Below are positions 8,578 to 21,148 of a stretch of DNA of 64,000 nucleotides, in pieces; within the stretch, counting starts at the first letter, position 1; each line of letters begins with the position of its first letter. A program made the translations under genes and the position numbers. This DNA is from Polynucleobacter sp. 78F-HAINBA. GTDB lineage: Bacteria > Pseudomonadota > Gammaproteobacteria > Burkholderiales > Burkholderiaceae. The notes beneath the pieces were generated by a model. That model saw nothing but the letters and a program-made list of their open reading frames with translations, was not told the origin of the DNA and made no database searches. The DNA lies in the NCBI RefSeq assembly GCF_018882325.1, contig NZ_JACVOQ010000001.1, forward strand, positions 347,211 through 411,210. Reading direction: 5' to 3'.

Positions 8578-9396
8578 CTAGATCTTTCCGGTAATCCAAT
8601 AGGCTAAAAGACCAATCCCTTCATGCATCGCCTTATTCCAGTTTTGCACACCATCCTCCAGGTCAAACTTACCCCAGCGTAGCTGGTTACTAGTTTGGTA
8701 GTCCACCGGAACCGGAATCACCTCCACCCCCTGTTTTTGGAAAATCTTTACCGATCTGAACATATGTGATGCCGAAGTAATCAGGAGCCAAGGTTTTGGG
8801 GGTGCATCAGACTCTTTGGCAGCTTTAGCACCCAACTCCAAGATCATGGGCCTCATCAATATGACATTTTCATAAGTATTACGAGATTGATTTTCATAAT
8901 GGGCGTTTTTATCTGGCAAACCCTGCTCCGCTACCAGCTGTTTGAAGGCATCCGCCTCTGAAATGCCCTTGGGAGAGAGGCGCCCGGAGAAGCCGCTAAA
9001 GATAAAAGGGAGATCGGGGTACTTACGAATAAGCTCAAAGGCTTTGGTGACACGCTCAGCCGAGGAATAGATTGATATCTCACCACGATCCACTGCAATC
9101 TCACCGCCCTCAATGGCACCGCCCAAAATAATGATCCCACCAAAGTCCGCCTCTGACATCTGCGCAAGCTGAACCTTGGGCACGCTATCTTCGAGAGTTC
9201 TTAAAAGGACCTCAGAAGTGGGCAACCATCCAACCAGCAATAAGTCTGCCAAAGCGAGTAGCAAGAATCGTTTGCACAAATGAGTTTTTCTAAGACTCAG
9301 AAATAACAGGCTGAGTACTACAAAAACAATCAACCAATTAAGTGGCTCAATGCAAAACTGCACCACTTTTGAAAATACGAAAAATAATGTATCCAT
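8578..9396 (-). CDS. DUF218 (YdcF/ElyC-like) membrane protein
   Basis: A 272-residue protein with two N-terminal hydrophobic segments (about residues 8-33 and 40-58) and a soluble domain of the DUF218 family, as in ElyC and SanA, which affect envelope and undecaprenyl-linked polymer metabolism. Family motifs are GGIIILGGAIEGGE near residue 85, FIFSGFSGRLSPKGISEAD, NQSRNTYENVILMRPM and WLLITSASHMFRSVKIFQKQG. The topology resembles ElyC. It is transcribed in the same direction as yqgE and ends 33 bases upstream of it, so it may be the first gene of that operon. The substrate is unknown. Confidence 0.88.
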   Translation of the reverse strand: MDTLFFVFSKVVQFCIEPLNWLIVFVVLSLLFLSLRKTHLCKRFLLLALADLLLVGWLPTSEVLLRTLEDSVPKVQLAQMSEADFGGIIILGGAIEGGEIAVDRGEISIYSSAERVTKAFELIRKYPDLPFIFSGFSGRLSPKGISEADAFKQLVAEQGLPDKNAHYENQSRNTYENVILMRPMILELGAKAAKESDAPPKPWLLITSASHMFRSVKIFQKQGVEVIPVPVDYQTSNQLRWGKFDLEDGVQNWNKAMHEGIGLLAYWITGKI

Positions 9397-9475
9397 TAGC
9401 TATCAGTCTATTTAATAAGCAGGATATTACTCGTAAGCCCAGCGAAGGTCTCCAATAAGCCCTAATATAGGGGCT

Positions 9476-10966
9476 ATGCAAAAAGCTCTCGTTTGGCTCC
9501 GTCGCGACCTGCGTCTCTATGACAATGCAGCGCTTCACCACGCCCTTACCAATAACGCCCAGGTCTGGATGACCTTCATCTTCGATACTGAGATCCTTGA
9601 GCCACTGAAGGTCGATGATCAGGCGAGCGGTGGTTTAACGCACGATCGACGCGTCGATTTCATTTGGCAGGGCTTGCAACAAATTGATGCACAGTTACGT
9701 AAACAGGGCGGCGGACTGATTGTTCAGTTTGGTAAGCCCACTACGTGTATTCCGAAGATAGCTGAGACTTTGGGTGTCAATACTGTGTATACCAACCATG
9801 ACTACGAGCCATCAGCGATTGCCCGTGATCACTCTGTGGGAGCTTCATTAGAAAAGCTTGGGATTGATTTTGAGACTTTTAAAGATCAAGTCATTTTTGA
9901 GAAGAAAGAAATTCTCACCAATTCCAATACGGTGTTCTCAATCTTCACGCCATACAAAAATAATTGGCTCAAGACGCTGCAAGAAAAAGATATTGCGGCC
10001 TATGACTGCACACCCAAAAAAGGGCAATTCGCAGCCATCCCAAGCACTTTGGAATCCCCCCTCCCATCATTAGAGTCTATGGGCTTTAGCCCAACCGGTA
10101 TTGAAACCTATCTACCACCGGGATCTGAAGGTGGCCAAAGCTTCTTAGAAGATTTCCTCCACCGCATCGATCAATATCAAATTGGCCGAGACTTCCCTGC
10201 GATTAAGGGTGTGAGTTATCTATCCACCCATCTGCGCTTTGGCATGCTATCTATTAGAGGCTTGGTAAGAGAAGCACATCGCCGCATGCTGGCAGGCAGC
10301 ATGGGTGCAACAATCTGGTTGAGCGAACTGATCTGGCGTGATTTTTATTTCATGATTCTGGCGAACCATCCGCGTCTTGCTGAAGGCGCAGCCTTCAAGC
10401 CTGACTATGACAATATCGAATGGGAAAGCGGTGCCATTGCCAAGAAGTTATTTAAAGCCTGGTGTGATGGCAAAACGGGCTATCCATTAGTAGATGCAGC
10501 CATGCATCAACTGAATCAAAGCGGGTATATGCATAACCGCTTACGGATGGTGGTTGCGAGCTTTCTGACCAAAGATCTAGGAATTGATTGGCGCTGGGGT
10601 GAGATGTATTTTGCAAAACATCTTAATGACTTCGAGCTATCGTCCAATAATGGCGGCTGGCAATGGGCCTCCTCTTCCGGATGCGATGCACAACCCTACT
10701 TCCGCATCTTTAATCCGATTACCCAATCCCAAAAGTTTGACCCTGAAGGAAAGTTCATTCGTCGCTATTTACCGCAGCTCGACAAACTCTCCAAGAAATC
10801 TATTCATGCGCCTTGGGAAGCCGGCCATATTGAACTGGAGGCTGCTGGTATTCTGCTTGGTCGTGACTATCCCCTACCAGTTGTTAATCACGATGAAGCG
10901 CGCAAAAAGACCTTGGTGCGCTACAGCGTAGTTAAAAAAGTGACTCCCGAGGAATTCACAACTTAA
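9476..10966 (+). CDS. phrB: Deoxyribodipyrimidine photolyase
   Basis: Light-driven repair of cyclobutane pyrimidine dimers using FAD and an antenna chromophore. The N-terminal photolyase domain opens KALVWLRRDLRLYDNAAL. The C-terminal FAD domain contains WLSELIWRDFYFMIL, GYPLVDAAMHQLNQSGYMHNRLRMVVASFLTKDLGIDWRWGE and ELSSNNGGWQWASSSGCDAQPYFRIFNP, the last carrying the conserved flavin and tryptophan contacts of class I enzymes. The length of 496 residues is typical. Such repair fits a bacterium of sunlit surface water. Apparently monocistronic or transcribed with apaH 36 bases downstream. Confidence 0.96.
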   Translation: MQKALVWLRRDLRLYDNAALHHALTNNAQVWMTFIFDTEILEPLKVDDQASGGLTHDRRVDFIWQGLQQIDAQLRKQGGGLIVQFGKPTTCIPKIAETLGVNTVYTNHDYEPSAIARDHSVGASLEKLGIDFETFKDQVIFEKKEILTNSNTVFSIFTPYKNNWLKTLQEKDIAAYDCTPKKGQFAAIPSTLESPLPSLESMGFSPTGIETYLPPGSEGGQSFLEDFLHRIDQYQIGRDFPAIKGVSYLSTHLRFGMLSIRGLVREAHRRMLAGSMGATIWLSELIWRDFYFMILANHPRLAEGAAFKPDYDNIEWESGAIAKKLFKAWCDGKTGYPLVDAAMHQLNQSGYMHNRLRMVVASFLTKDLGIDWRWGEMYFAKHLNDFELSSNNGGWQWASSSGCDAQPYFRIFNPITQSQKFDPEGKFIRRYLPQLDKLSKKSIHAPWEAGHIELEAAGILLGRDYPLPVVNHDEARKKTLVRYSVVKKVTPEEFTT

Positions 10967-11002
10967 TTACGGGCTGTAGTGCGTTCCGATTTAAGATAGG
11001 GT

Positions 11003-11842
11003 ATGAGCAAGATCTATGCCGTCGGTGATATTCAGGGGTGTGCGCCCTCATTAAAGAGTCTCGTCAAAAAACTCCCAAAACAGTCTAAGATGATTTTCTT
11101 AGGCGATCTAGTTAATCGAGGTCCAGACTCTTTGGGTACCCTACGCCATCTCAAGCAATTACAAGAAGAAGCGCGCGTCGAATGCATTCTCGGAAACCAC
11201 GACCTTCATCTACTCGCAGTCGATGCGGGTATTCGTAAAACTAAGGGGCTCGATACTGTTCAACCTATTCTCGATGCGCCCGATAGAGCTGACTTAATCC
11301 ATTGGTTACGCCATCGACCGATGGCATTAAGTAATGGCAAGGTACTGACCGTCCATGCAGGCGTCGTGCCTCAATGGGATTTGCAGCAAACAATTGAGTG
11401 CGCGCAAGAAGTAGAAAAAGTGCTTCGCAAAAAATCCTATAAAGATTTTTTAGCGAATATGTATGGCAACACTCCAAATAAGTGGAGTAATTCCCTAAAA
11501 GGGTATGAGCGTTTACGCATCATTACCAATGCGCTAACCCGTATTCGTTTTTGCACGCCCACAGGTACCATGGAGTTTGAAAGCAAAGAAGGTTTTGAAG
11601 ATGGCCCAAAGGGCTATATCCCTTGGTTCAAAGCTCCCAAGAGAAAAACAAAAGACTCCCTGATTTACTTTGGGCACTGGTCAACTCTAGGACTACTACG
11701 ACACGAGAATGTCATTGGACTGGATACAGGTTGCGTATGGGGTGGCAAACTCACCGCCATGGAAATTCCAGAGTCAGGCAAGCCAAGCAAGGATCTAAAG
11801 ATTATCCAAGTAGATGGTTACGACCATCCACTCAGAATGTAA
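11003..11842 (+). CDS. apaH: Symmetrical bis(5'-nucleosyl)-tetraphosphatase
   Basis: Hydrolyses diadenosine tetraphosphate to two ADP, and is now also known to remove Np4-type RNA caps. It is a PPP-family metallophosphatase: AVGDIQGC (residues 6-13), LGDLVNRGPDSLG, LGNHDLHLLAV and VHAGVVPQWDL provide the metal-binding Asp, His and Asn. The C-terminal GHWSTLGLLRHENVIGLDTGCVWGGKLTAMEI closes the site. 279 residues matches the E. coli enzyme. It converges with hemL, with only 16 bases between the two stop codons. Confidence 0.96.
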   Translation: MSKIYAVGDIQGCAPSLKSLVKKLPKQSKMIFLGDLVNRGPDSLGTLRHLKQLQEEARVECILGNHDLHLLAVDAGIRKTKGLDTVQPILDAPDRADLIHWLRHRPMALSNGKVLTVHAGVVPQWDLQQTIECAQEVEKVLRKKSYKDFLANMYGNTPNKWSNSLKGYERLRIITNALTRIRFCTPTGTMEFESKEGFEDGPKGYIPWFKAPKRKTKDSLIYFGHWSTLGLLRHENVIGLDTGCVWGGKLTAMEIPESGKPSKDLKIIQVDGYDHPLRM

Positions 11843-11858
11843 TCCTGCCTACTAGCTC

Positions 11859-13151
11859 TTATAACTTTTTAAATGCAGTTTTAGCTGCAGCAATGATCTC
11901 ATCCAGCACGGCATTGTCATGCGCAATGGAAGTAAATCCAGCTTCATAAGCAGAAGGCGCTAAATACACTCCTTGATCGAGCATCAAGTGGAAGAATTTC
12001 TTGAACGCTTCGATATCGGTTTTAGTCACCGCCTCGAAGGAAGTTGGGACCTCATTAGCAAAATAGAAGCCGAACATGCCGCCAACGCTATCCACAGCGA
12101 ACGGCACACCTGCTTCATCGGCAGCGAGCTTTAAACCTGCCATCAGTTTTTCAGTTTGACCAGTCAGACACTCATAGAAACCTTCCCTAGAAATAATCTC
12201 CAAGGTCTTCAAGCCTGCAGCTACCGCTACTGGGTTACCTGACAAGGTGCCCGCCTGATAAACGTTACCTAGCGGAGCTAGCTTAGACATGATTTCTTTT
12301 TTGCCACCAAAAGCAGCCATCGGCATGCCGCCACCCATGACCTTACCAAGACAAGTGAGGTCAGGAGTAATGCCCTGCAGGGATTGCGCGCCACCTAAAG
12401 CAACCCGAAAGCCCGTCATCACCTCATCGTAAATCAATACACTGCCATGCTCACTAGTATGCTGACGAAGAGTCGATAAAAATTCTTTTGAAGGTTTAAT
12501 CAGATTCATATTGCCAGCAAAAGGCTCAATAATCACCGCCGCAACCTGATCGCCCTGCTTCTGAAAAACTTCCTTCAACGCTGCTACATCGTTATATGGC
12601 AACACCAGCGTATGTTTTACTAGATCATGAGGAACACCGCCAGAAGATGGTGCATTCTGGGTGGAGTCCGCAAAAGTTAAAAGGCCAGAGCCTGCCTTAA
12701 CGAGCAAGCTATCAGCGTGGCCGTGATAGCAGCCCTCAAATTTAATAATGAGATCACGACCTGTATAGCCACGCGCCAGGCGCAAAGCACTCATCGTTGC
12801 CTCTGTACCACTCGAGACCATGCGCACTTGCTCAATGCTAGGAACCAACTGGCAAATACGTTCCGCCAATTCGATTTCACCTGCGGTAGGAGCGCCGTAG
12901 CTAAAGCTAGTTTCTGCAGCCTGCTTAACAGCCTCAACCACCTCTGGATTTGCATGGCCCGCAATCATGGGACCCCAAGACATAATCAAATCAATATAGC
13001 GCGTGCCTTCAGCATCCCAAAAATAAGGGCCTTTAGCCTTAGCAACAAAACGGGGCGTACCACCCACCTGACGAAAAGCACGCACCGGTGAGTTCACCCC
13101 ACCCGGAATAGTCTTTTGCGCACGCTCAAATAAGATCTCGTTTTGTCCCAA
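11859..13151 (-). CDS. hemL: Glutamate-1-semialdehyde 2,1-aminomutase
   Basis: PLP enzyme that makes 5-aminolevulinate from glutamate-1-semialdehyde in the C5 route to haem. The PLP lysine is in [18 protein letters not shown], at about residue 270; [20 protein letters not shown] binds the cofactor phosphate, and [17 protein letters not shown] carries the ring-stacking aspartate. 430 residues is normal. The first codon is TTG (13149-13151), backed by an AGGG seven bases upstream, and no in-frame ATG lies near the conserved N-terminus, so this is a real non-ATG start. Rubredoxin is just upstream; the thiD gene often found here in relatives is absent. Confidence 0.95.
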   Translation of the reverse strand: MGQNEILFERAQKTIPGGVNSPVRAFRQVGGTPRFVAKAKGPYFWDAEGTRYIDLIMSWGPMIAGHANPEVVEAVKQAAETSFSYGAPTAGEIELAERICQLVPSIEQVRMVSSGTEATMSALRLARGYTGRDLIIKFEGCYHGHADSLLVKAGSGLLTFADSTQNAPSSGGVPHDLVKHTLVLPYNDVAALKEVFQKQGDQVAAVIIEPFAGNMNLIKPSKEFLSTLRQHTSEHGSVLIYDEVMTGFRVALGGAQSLQGITPDLTCLGKVMGGGMPMAAFGGKKEIMSKLAPLGNVYQAGTLSGNPVAVAAGLKTLEIISREGFYECLTGQTEKLMAGLKLAADEAGVPFAVDSVGGMFGFYFANEVPTSFEAVTKTDIEAFKKFFHLMLDQGVYLAPSAYEAGFTSIAHDNAVLDEIIAAAKTAFKKL

Positions 13152-13205
13152 AATGCCGCCCTGCCTTCGCTAAAGTATTTTTATTAGTTAATTCACTTGA
13201 GGCGA

Positions 13206-13376
13206 TCAGATCGCCATCATTTCAAAATCTTCCTTACGTGCACCACACTCAGGACAAGTCCAATTCATGGGCACATCCTTCCATAGCGTGCCTGGGGCAA
13301 TGCCCTCTTCAGGTAGGCCAGCAGCTTCGTCATAAACCCAGCCGCAAATTAAGCACATATATGTTTTAAATTCCAT
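13206..13376 (-). CDS. rubA: Rubredoxin
   Basis: A 56-residue iron-sulfur electron carrier. It reads MEFKTYMCLICGWVYDEAAG at the start and later NWTCPECGARKEDFE, giving the two CxxCG-type knuckles (Cys8, Cys11, Cys41, Cys44) that bind one iron. Other rubredoxin features are the aromatic core (Tyr6, Tyr15, Trp32, Trp39) and GLPEEGIAPGT. The ATG at 13374-13376 is preceded by AAGGGAGA, a strong ribosome site. It lies between the THUMP methyltransferase gene (24 bases) and hemL (about 55 bases) on the same strand. Such rubredoxins serve alkane hydroxylases or oxidative stress enzymes; the partner is not evident here. Confidence 0.96.
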   Translation of the reverse strand: MEFKTYMCLICGWVYDEAAGLPEEGIAPGTLWKDVPMNWTCPECGARKEDFEMMAI

Positions 13377-13400
13377 CGCCGTCTCCCTTATCTATGTTTT

Positions 13401-14867
13401 TTATTTTAAATCCGCTGCAGCATCGCGTTTTTGATGCATCTCAAACTTAAATAGCCTGCACTCTAGAGGACCGTTGAATAGTGGCGTACGCTTAGACTCT
13501 TTAATACGCAACTGCCCTGGTAACGCCATATCTGCTGTGAGCACAAATACATTCCAGCCACCAAAAGCATCCTTGAGGTGCTGACCAAACTGCCTCAAGA
13601 ACTCCACAAATTTCGGATCTTGTTCTTCTTGGGCTTGTAACTTTTTAAGAGACTCGCGACTAGAGCGTTTAGCACTTTGACGCCCTGTTTCCAGATTAAA
13701 GGCATAGCGATCTTCTGGCTCTTCAGCTTGCTCATAGGAGTCGCGCTCCATATCACCGCCCGCAGCACGATCCTGACCTCGGCCACCCTTAATCACGAGA
13801 CGCTCACCATACGGGGGGTTCAAGAGCATCACGCCTTCTTTAGCACTCGCTGGCGGCTTACTAGCCAAGGCATCAATCTGACGAGTGACAGGTAAACCAG
13901 GTAACTGTGCACGCTGCCAGTTACTTTTGAACATCGCCACCAAACGCTCATTAATATCGCCACCACTGATACCTAAAGATTCTGAATCTGGAAATTGCTT
14001 GCGCTTTTCCATCATCTCAGCCTGAGCAGCTTCTTTTAGAGAAATCCAGCGCTTTTGTTCAGTGGCTTCATTAAATGGTTTTAATCTTTGAAATCCAAAA
14101 CCATGCGCTGAAGTAACCAATGGGCGGTAAGCCAAACGACTCGGCTTAGCATCATCGCCATACATCCCCGCCCGAATAGCTCCCGGCGGTATAGCCAAAG
14201 CCATTTGTGCAGCCTCAATTAGAAAAGTGCCACTTCCACACATCGGATCAAATAAGGTTTGGGCAGGCTTCCAGCCAGTAATCGATAGGATTCCTGCGGC
14301 GAGATTTTCTTTTAAAGGTGCATCACCTTTTTCATCACGCCAGCCACGTTTAAATAAGGCCTCACCAGACGTATCTAAATAAATAGTGGCATGAGTAGCT
14401 GTCAGATGAGCCTGAACGCGCACATCCGGAAACGCAGTATCAATACTTGGGCGATCACCAGTCACATCGCGCAAACGATCCACGATCGCGTCTTTAATCT
14501 TCAAGGTTGCAAAATTTAAGCTCTTTAAGGGCGAGCGGTGTGCAGTCACATCAACCCGCAGAGTTTGCTTGGAAGAAAACCACTCCTCCCAAGCCAAGCC
14601 ACTAGCCAACTTATAGAGATCTTCTTCTTGGCGGTATGGCGATTCCGCCATCTGCAGTAAAACTCGGCTTGCAATTCGTGAATGCAGGTTCAATGCCATC
14701 GCCGCAGAGATAGGTGCCGCCAAACCCACTCCACCTGTAGGGCTCGTCGGCGTAGGATCAATCACCCAAGCACCCAAAGCTTTACAGTCGGGGCGCTGCG
14801 CAATACTTGCTAGCTCTTGTGCAAGAGGCACTTCCAGTCCGCCTGGACAAACAACAAAAAATCTCAT
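13401..14867 (-). CDS. THUMP-domain class I RNA methyltransferase (RlmL N-terminal/Trm14-like)
   Basis: An S-adenosylmethionine-dependent methyltransferase resembling the guanine-N2 methylating half of 23S rRNA enzyme RlmL. Residues 1-170 form a ferredoxin-like plus THUMP RNA-binding region. From about residue 205, TLFDPMCGSGTFLIEAAQMAL is the SAM-binding motif I, and VMLLNPPYGERLVIKGG is the NPPY-type motif IV typical of base amino-group methylation. A charged insert of about 60 residues after NPPYGERL, rich in Arg, Glu and Gln, is longer than I expect from the E. coli protein. The RlmK half is missing, as in many betaproteobacteria. Likely target is G2445 of 23S rRNA by homology only. Confidence 0.87.
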   Translation of the reverse strand: MRFFVVCPGGLEVPLAQELASIAQRPDCKALGAWVIDPTPTSPTGGVGLAAPISAAMALNLHSRIASRVLLQMAESPYRQEEDLYKLASGLAWEEWFSSKQTLRVDVTAHRSPLKSLNFATLKIKDAIVDRLRDVTGDRPSIDTAFPDVRVQAHLTATHATIYLDTSGEALFKRGWRDEKGDAPLKENLAAGILSITGWKPAQTLFDPMCGSGTFLIEAAQMALAIPPGAIRAGMYGDDAKPSRLAYRPLVTSAHGFGFQRLKPFNEATEQKRWISLKEAAQAEMMEKRKQFPDSESLGISGGDINERLVAMFKSNWQRAQLPGLPVTRQIDALASKPPASAKEGVMLLNPPYGERLVIKGGRGQDRAAGGDMERDSYEQAEEPEDRYAFNLETGRQSAKRSSRESLKKLQAQEEQDPKFVEFLRQFGQHLKDAFGGWNVFVLTADMALPGQLRIKESKRTPLFNGPLECRLFKFEMHQKRDAAADLK

Positions 14868-14944
14868 GAGGCTAGCAATCTAAAAAGGGTAAAGAAAAAA
14901 TAATAAAAACAATTAAACAGTTAACAGTTGTCTGTTGTTCGGCT

Positions 14945-15370
14945 CTAAGGCTTAATCACGACTACAGCCGTCACGATCAATAGCAGAATGACAGGTACTT
15001 CGTTAAACCAACGGAACCAAACTCCCGAACGGGTATTAACGCCATTGCGAAACTTCTTCAGCAAGCTCCAACAAGCATGGTGATAACCAATAACCAGGAT
15101 GACAAAGAACATCTTGGCATGCATCCAAACCTCACCAGCACCAATCTTGAAATGCAACCAAAGGGTTAAACCCAATAAGACGGCCGGTACTGCCAAAATT
15201 GTCATGAAACGAAAAAGGCGATCAGCCATGCCGAGTAGACGTGCATACACTTCAGGATTTTTTTCATCAGCCAGATTTACAAAGATACGCGGGAGATAAA
15301 ACAAGCCTGCGAACCAAGAGGCAATCAAGACAATGTGAAAAGTCTTAGTCCATAAATATGCGTTGCCCAT
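14945..15370 (-). CDS. hemJ: Protoporphyrinogen oxidase HemJ-like membrane protein
   Basis: A 141-residue protein with four hydrophobic segments, of the HemJ/YPR family that oxidises protoporphyrinogen IX in many Gram-negatives lacking HemY/HemG. KTFHIVLIASWFAGLFYLPRIFVN (His12) and the lysine/histidine-rich second helix region WMHAKMFFVILVIGYHHACW match the family; the conserved histidine and lysine are thought to handle haem or substrate. A CopD-like family is the alternative reading, but the size and N-terminus favour HemJ. It lies just downstream of proA, with no strong terminator, so read-through is likely. It adds to the haem theme with hemL nearby. Confidence 0.88.
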   Translation of the reverse strand: MGNAYLWTKTFHIVLIASWFAGLFYLPRIFVNLADEKNPEVYARLLGMADRLFRFMTILAVPAVLLGLTLWLHFKIGAGEVWMHAKMFFVILVIGYHHACWSLLKKFRNGVNTRSGVWFRWFNEVPVILLLIVTAVVVIKP

Positions 15371-15432
15371 GATAAGTAGTTCCCGTTCTGTAGTTTTTAT
15401 CGTTCTTTAATCAGGATTGATTAAGTGCGCAT

Positions 15433-16719
15433 TTAAGTGCGAATTTCGCCATGACCCATGACGATATATTTGAGTGAAGTAAGTCCATCTAAGCCGACAG
15501 GGCCACGAGCATGCAACTTGTCATTGGAAATGCCGATCTCTGCGCCCAAACCATATTCAAAACCATCGGCAAAACGGGTGCTGGCATTGACCATCACGCT
15601 AGCACTATCGACCTCGCGTAAGAAGCGATTTGCCTGTGCTTGATTATTGGTAATGATGGCATCAGTATGTTTACTACCGTATTGCTCAATATGACTAATT
15701 GCTTCATCGATATCGGCAACAGTCTTAATTGACAAGATTGGTGCCAAATATTCTGTTTGCCAATCTTCCTCAACTGCATTAACTAAATTTGTGAATCCTG
15801 CAGCCTCTAAAGTATTGCGGGTAAGGCTATCAACACGCAACTCCACACCCTTATCTTGGTAGATTTTGCATAGGGCTGGTAAGACTTGAGGTGCAATGGT
15901 TTTGTTGACCAAGAGTGTTTCCATCGCATTGCAAGGGGCATAGCGCTGGGTCTTAGCGTTATCGCAAACCTTAATCGCCATCGCGATATCTGCGTCAGCA
16001 TCAATATAGGTATGGCAGATGCCATCCAAATGCTTAATCATCGGCACGCGTGCCTCCGCCATCAAGCGGGCAATCAAACTCTTGCCACCACGTGGCACGA
16101 TTACATCAATATATTCAGTCATAGTGATCATTTCACCAACAGCTGCACGATCTGTAGTGGTCACAACCTGTACCGCATCCATTGGCAAATTAGCAGCATC
16201 TAAGCCTTCTTGAATCAATTGCGCCAACAAGGCATTTGAATCAATTGCCTCTGAACCACCACGCAAGATAACCGCATTACCCGACTTCAAGCAAAGGGCG
16301 GCTGCGTCAATCGTCACATTTGGACGAGACTCATAAATAATGCCGATGACCCCCAGTGGCACACGCATCTGACCGAGTTCAATACCAGAGGCCTGTTTTT
16401 GCAAAGCTGTAATCTTCCCAATTGGATCTTCCAGAGAAACAATTTGCTCCAAACCCAAGGCCATGGACTCAATCGTCTTTGGAATCATAGTCAGGCGATC
16501 GATAAAGGCGGCATCTTGGCCATTCGTTTTTGCGCGGGCAACATCAAGCGCATTCACACGCTGAATTTCTTCGGAATGTTCACGAACCAACTTCGCGATA
16601 TGCAATAAAGCCTGATTTTTCTGTTCGCTAGATGCCCGCGCCATTGCGCGTGAGGCCTGACGAGCACGTCGGCCGATATCTTGCATCATTTGCTGAATGG
16701 TGTTCGTTGAATTACTCAT
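15433..16719 (-). CDS. proA: Gamma-glutamyl phosphate reductase
   Basis: NADPH-dependent reduction of gamma-glutamyl phosphate to glutamate semialdehyde, the second step to proline. It is an aldehyde dehydrogenase-fold protein: [29 protein letters not shown] is the nucleotide-binding region, and the catalytic cysteine is in [13 protein letters not shown] at about residue 263. IPRGGKSL-type and GICHTYID motifs are also typical. 428 residues is normal. It is the fifth gene of a minus-strand run dapB-leuS-lptE-holA-proA. Its partner proB is in the same window but 43 kb away, so the two are not one operon. A small tandem repeat duplicates the stop codon (CGCACTTAA twice). Confidence 0.97.
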   Translation of the reverse strand: MSNSTNTIQQMMQDIGRRARQASRAMARASSEQKNQALLHIAKLVREHSEEIQRVNALDVARAKTNGQDAAFIDRLTMIPKTIESMALGLEQIVSLEDPIGKITALQKQASGIELGQMRVPLGVIGIIYESRPNVTIDAAALCLKSGNAVILRGGSEAIDSNALLAQLIQEGLDAANLPMDAVQVVTTTDRAAVGEMITMTEYIDVIVPRGGKSLIARLMAEARVPMIKHLDGICHTYIDADADIAMAIKVCDNAKTQRYAPCNAMETLLVNKTIAPQVLPALCKIYQDKGVELRVDSLTRNTLEAAGFTNLVNAVEEDWQTEYLAPILSIKTVADIDEAISHIEQYGSKHTDAIITNNQAQANRFLREVDSASVMVNASTRFADGFEYGLGAEIGISNDKLHARGPVGLDGLTSLKYIVMGHGEIRT

Positions 16720-16781
16720 ATATTTACTAAGTCAAAATTAATATTGTTGTATCTAAGTTGGATTTTTCATGCCAGTTTTAT

Positions 16782-17843
16782 CTAGCGCAATAAATTACCT
16801 ACCAAACGCAAACCATCCCAAGGATCTGCTGGCAACTCAGCAGCATGCAACCCTTTGGCCTGACGATCTAAACCTGCTGCCACCTGCATCGCTCTGCGCA
16901 ACTTCAAAGGCTGCACCCGTTTTAGGGCCATGGGATATAAGCGCTCCTTATTGCCCCAGATGCGATTAGCACGCATTAAGTTCTGTACAGACTCCCCGGC
17001 ATCACTTGCTGCCTTCAGTTTCGATAGTATCCGAAGCTCTTCAGTCACGCTCCACAGAATCAAAACTAAAGGCTCACCCTCGCCTTTGAGACCATCCAAC
17101 ATGCGATTTAAGCGAGGCAAATCGCCAGCCAACATCGCTTCAGTCAATTCAAAGACGTTATAGCGGGCCACCTTCAAAATGGCTGATCGAATTTGCTCCT
17201 CAGTAAGGACGCCAGCAGGATGCAATAAACCCAGCTTCTGAATTTCTTGATGAGCTGCTATGAGGTTGCCCTCAACCTGCTCCGCAATGAATGCCAAAGC
17301 GCGTTGCCCATCTGGACCTGACTGCACTTCTTGACCCTGCTTCTTCAGGCGCCCAGCAATCCATTGCGGTAATTGCGTGCGATCTAAGGAATCCAACTGA
17401 ATCGCCATGCCCGCTTCATCCAAGGCGCTAAACCAAGCAGAGGTTTTAGTCTTGCCATCTAATTTAGGTAGGATGATGCAAAAAATAGTGTCTGGTCCCT
17501 CAGATCCCACCGACTGAGACTCGATTTGGGCAGAGAATTGTTTGAGTGCATCCGCACCATCACGACCAGGCTTCCCGGTCGGGATACGTAACTCAACCCA
17601 GCGCTTATCTCCGAATAAAGACATGGTTTGGCCGGCACTGAGTAAAGCGCTCCAATCAAACCCACGCTCTTGCAATAAGACTTCCCGATCGGTGTAACCC
17701 ATTTTTTTTGCAGTGGCACGCAACTGATCCATCGCCTCCATCATGAGGAGAGGCTCATCACCGCTAAATATATAGAGAGGCTTTAATGAAGCCGCTGAAT
17801 TCAGTGACTTCAAATGAATCTGCAGGGCATCGCTCTTAACCAT
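16782..17843 (-). CDS. holA: DNA polymerase III subunit delta
   Basis: Clamp-loader subunit that opens the beta sliding clamp. The 353-residue protein has the loader ATPase-like fold without a working P-loop: PLYIFSGDEPLLMMEAMDQLR near residue 21 is the usual N-terminal signature, followed by LQERGFDWSALLSAGQTMSLFGDKRWVELR. The C-terminal part has LVLILWSVTEELRILSKLK and KRVQPLKLRRAMQVAAGLDRQAKGL, matching the C-terminal helical collar. It follows lptE by 18 bases, the same order as in E. coli (leuS-lptE-holA). Confidence 0.95.
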   Translation of the reverse strand: MVKSDALQIHLKSLNSAASLKPLYIFSGDEPLLMMEAMDQLRATAKKMGYTDREVLLQERGFDWSALLSAGQTMSLFGDKRWVELRIPTGKPGRDGADALKQFSAQIESQSVGSEGPDTIFCIILPKLDGKTKTSAWFSALDEAGMAIQLDSLDRTQLPQWIAGRLKKQGQEVQSGPDGQRALAFIAEQVEGNLIAAHQEIQKLGLLHPAGVLTEEQIRSAILKVARYNVFELTEAMLAGDLPRLNRMLDGLKGEGEPLVLILWSVTEELRILSKLKAASDAGESVQNLMRANRIWGNKERLYPMALKRVQPLKLRRAMQVAAGLDRQAKGLHAAELPADPWDGLRLVGNLLR

Positions 17844-17862
17844 GCGATTTGCTCGTCATTCT

Positions 17863-18390
17863 TTAAAAGCTTTTAGCCCGTGGCGCTCGGGCCGACGCAG
17901 CAACACGACGCAGAATTTGTACTGCAAGATCTCTGCGCATCAAAGACAAGAATTGCTGCATTTGAACATCCGTTGCTAAAACTGTGGACACCGAGAAGTC
18001 CATATCACGCGTCATATAAATCTCCGCTTCGGGCACCACATCTGCTCCGGCATTGTCATACGCTCTAAAACCAACCCGCATGTTTAAGCGATAGGCAGAG
18101 ACCTGACCATTCGAGTTGTACGCCAAGATTTCGCGGCCATTGAGATCGCTTGTAATCTCTAAGATAAGATCAGCATCTTTAGGGTTGATTGCTACCTTCG
18201 CATCAGTACCCGTCAAAATGGCTGTTTGTAGATCAGTTCTCAGGGGTGGTGATGGGCTACCAGTAATCGCAATTACCTTAAATGGCAAATCCACCATGCC
18301 ACGCAAACGGTAGCCACAGGCGATCAAACCACTGACCGGAGCCAGTGCCAGAAATCCAAGCATAGTACGTCGAAGGTGATTTACGCGCAT
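17863..18390 (-). CDS. lptE: LPS-assembly lipoprotein LptE
   Basis: Outer-membrane lipoprotein that plugs LptD and helps insert lipopolysaccharide. The signal peptide MRVNHLRRTMLGFLALAPVSGLIAC ends in a lipobox with Cys25; the mature part opens GYRLRGMVDLPFKVIAITG, the standard LptE start. It is 175 residues, with a later QMQQFLSLMRRDLAVQILRRVAA helix. It sits between leuS and holA, the conserved gamma/betaproteobacterial order, which supports the call even though LptE diverges quickly. Confidence 0.93.
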   Translation of the reverse strand: MRVNHLRRTMLGFLALAPVSGLIACGYRLRGMVDLPFKVIAITGSPSPPLRTDLQTAILTGTDAKVAINPKDADLILEITSDLNGREILAYNSNGQVSAYRLNMRVGFRAYDNAGADVVPEAEIYMTRDMDFSVSTVLATDVQMQQFLSLMRRDLAVQILRRVAASARAPRAKSF

Positions 18391-18424
18391 CTGTTAGTTT
18401 CTATTTAAAGTAATTTGCAAGGAT

Positions 18425-21097
<2,673 letters not shown>

Positions 21098-21148
21098 TCA
21101 ATACAACTCTTTTCTTCTATTCTGATTTAATTCACTGAATTACTTTAC

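Noticed and set aside
15407..15424. TTAATCA-GGAT-TGATTAA hairpin between proA and hemJ as a terminator
   Set aside because: The AT-rich 7-bp stem has no T tract on the transcribed strand, so read-through to hemJ is expected.
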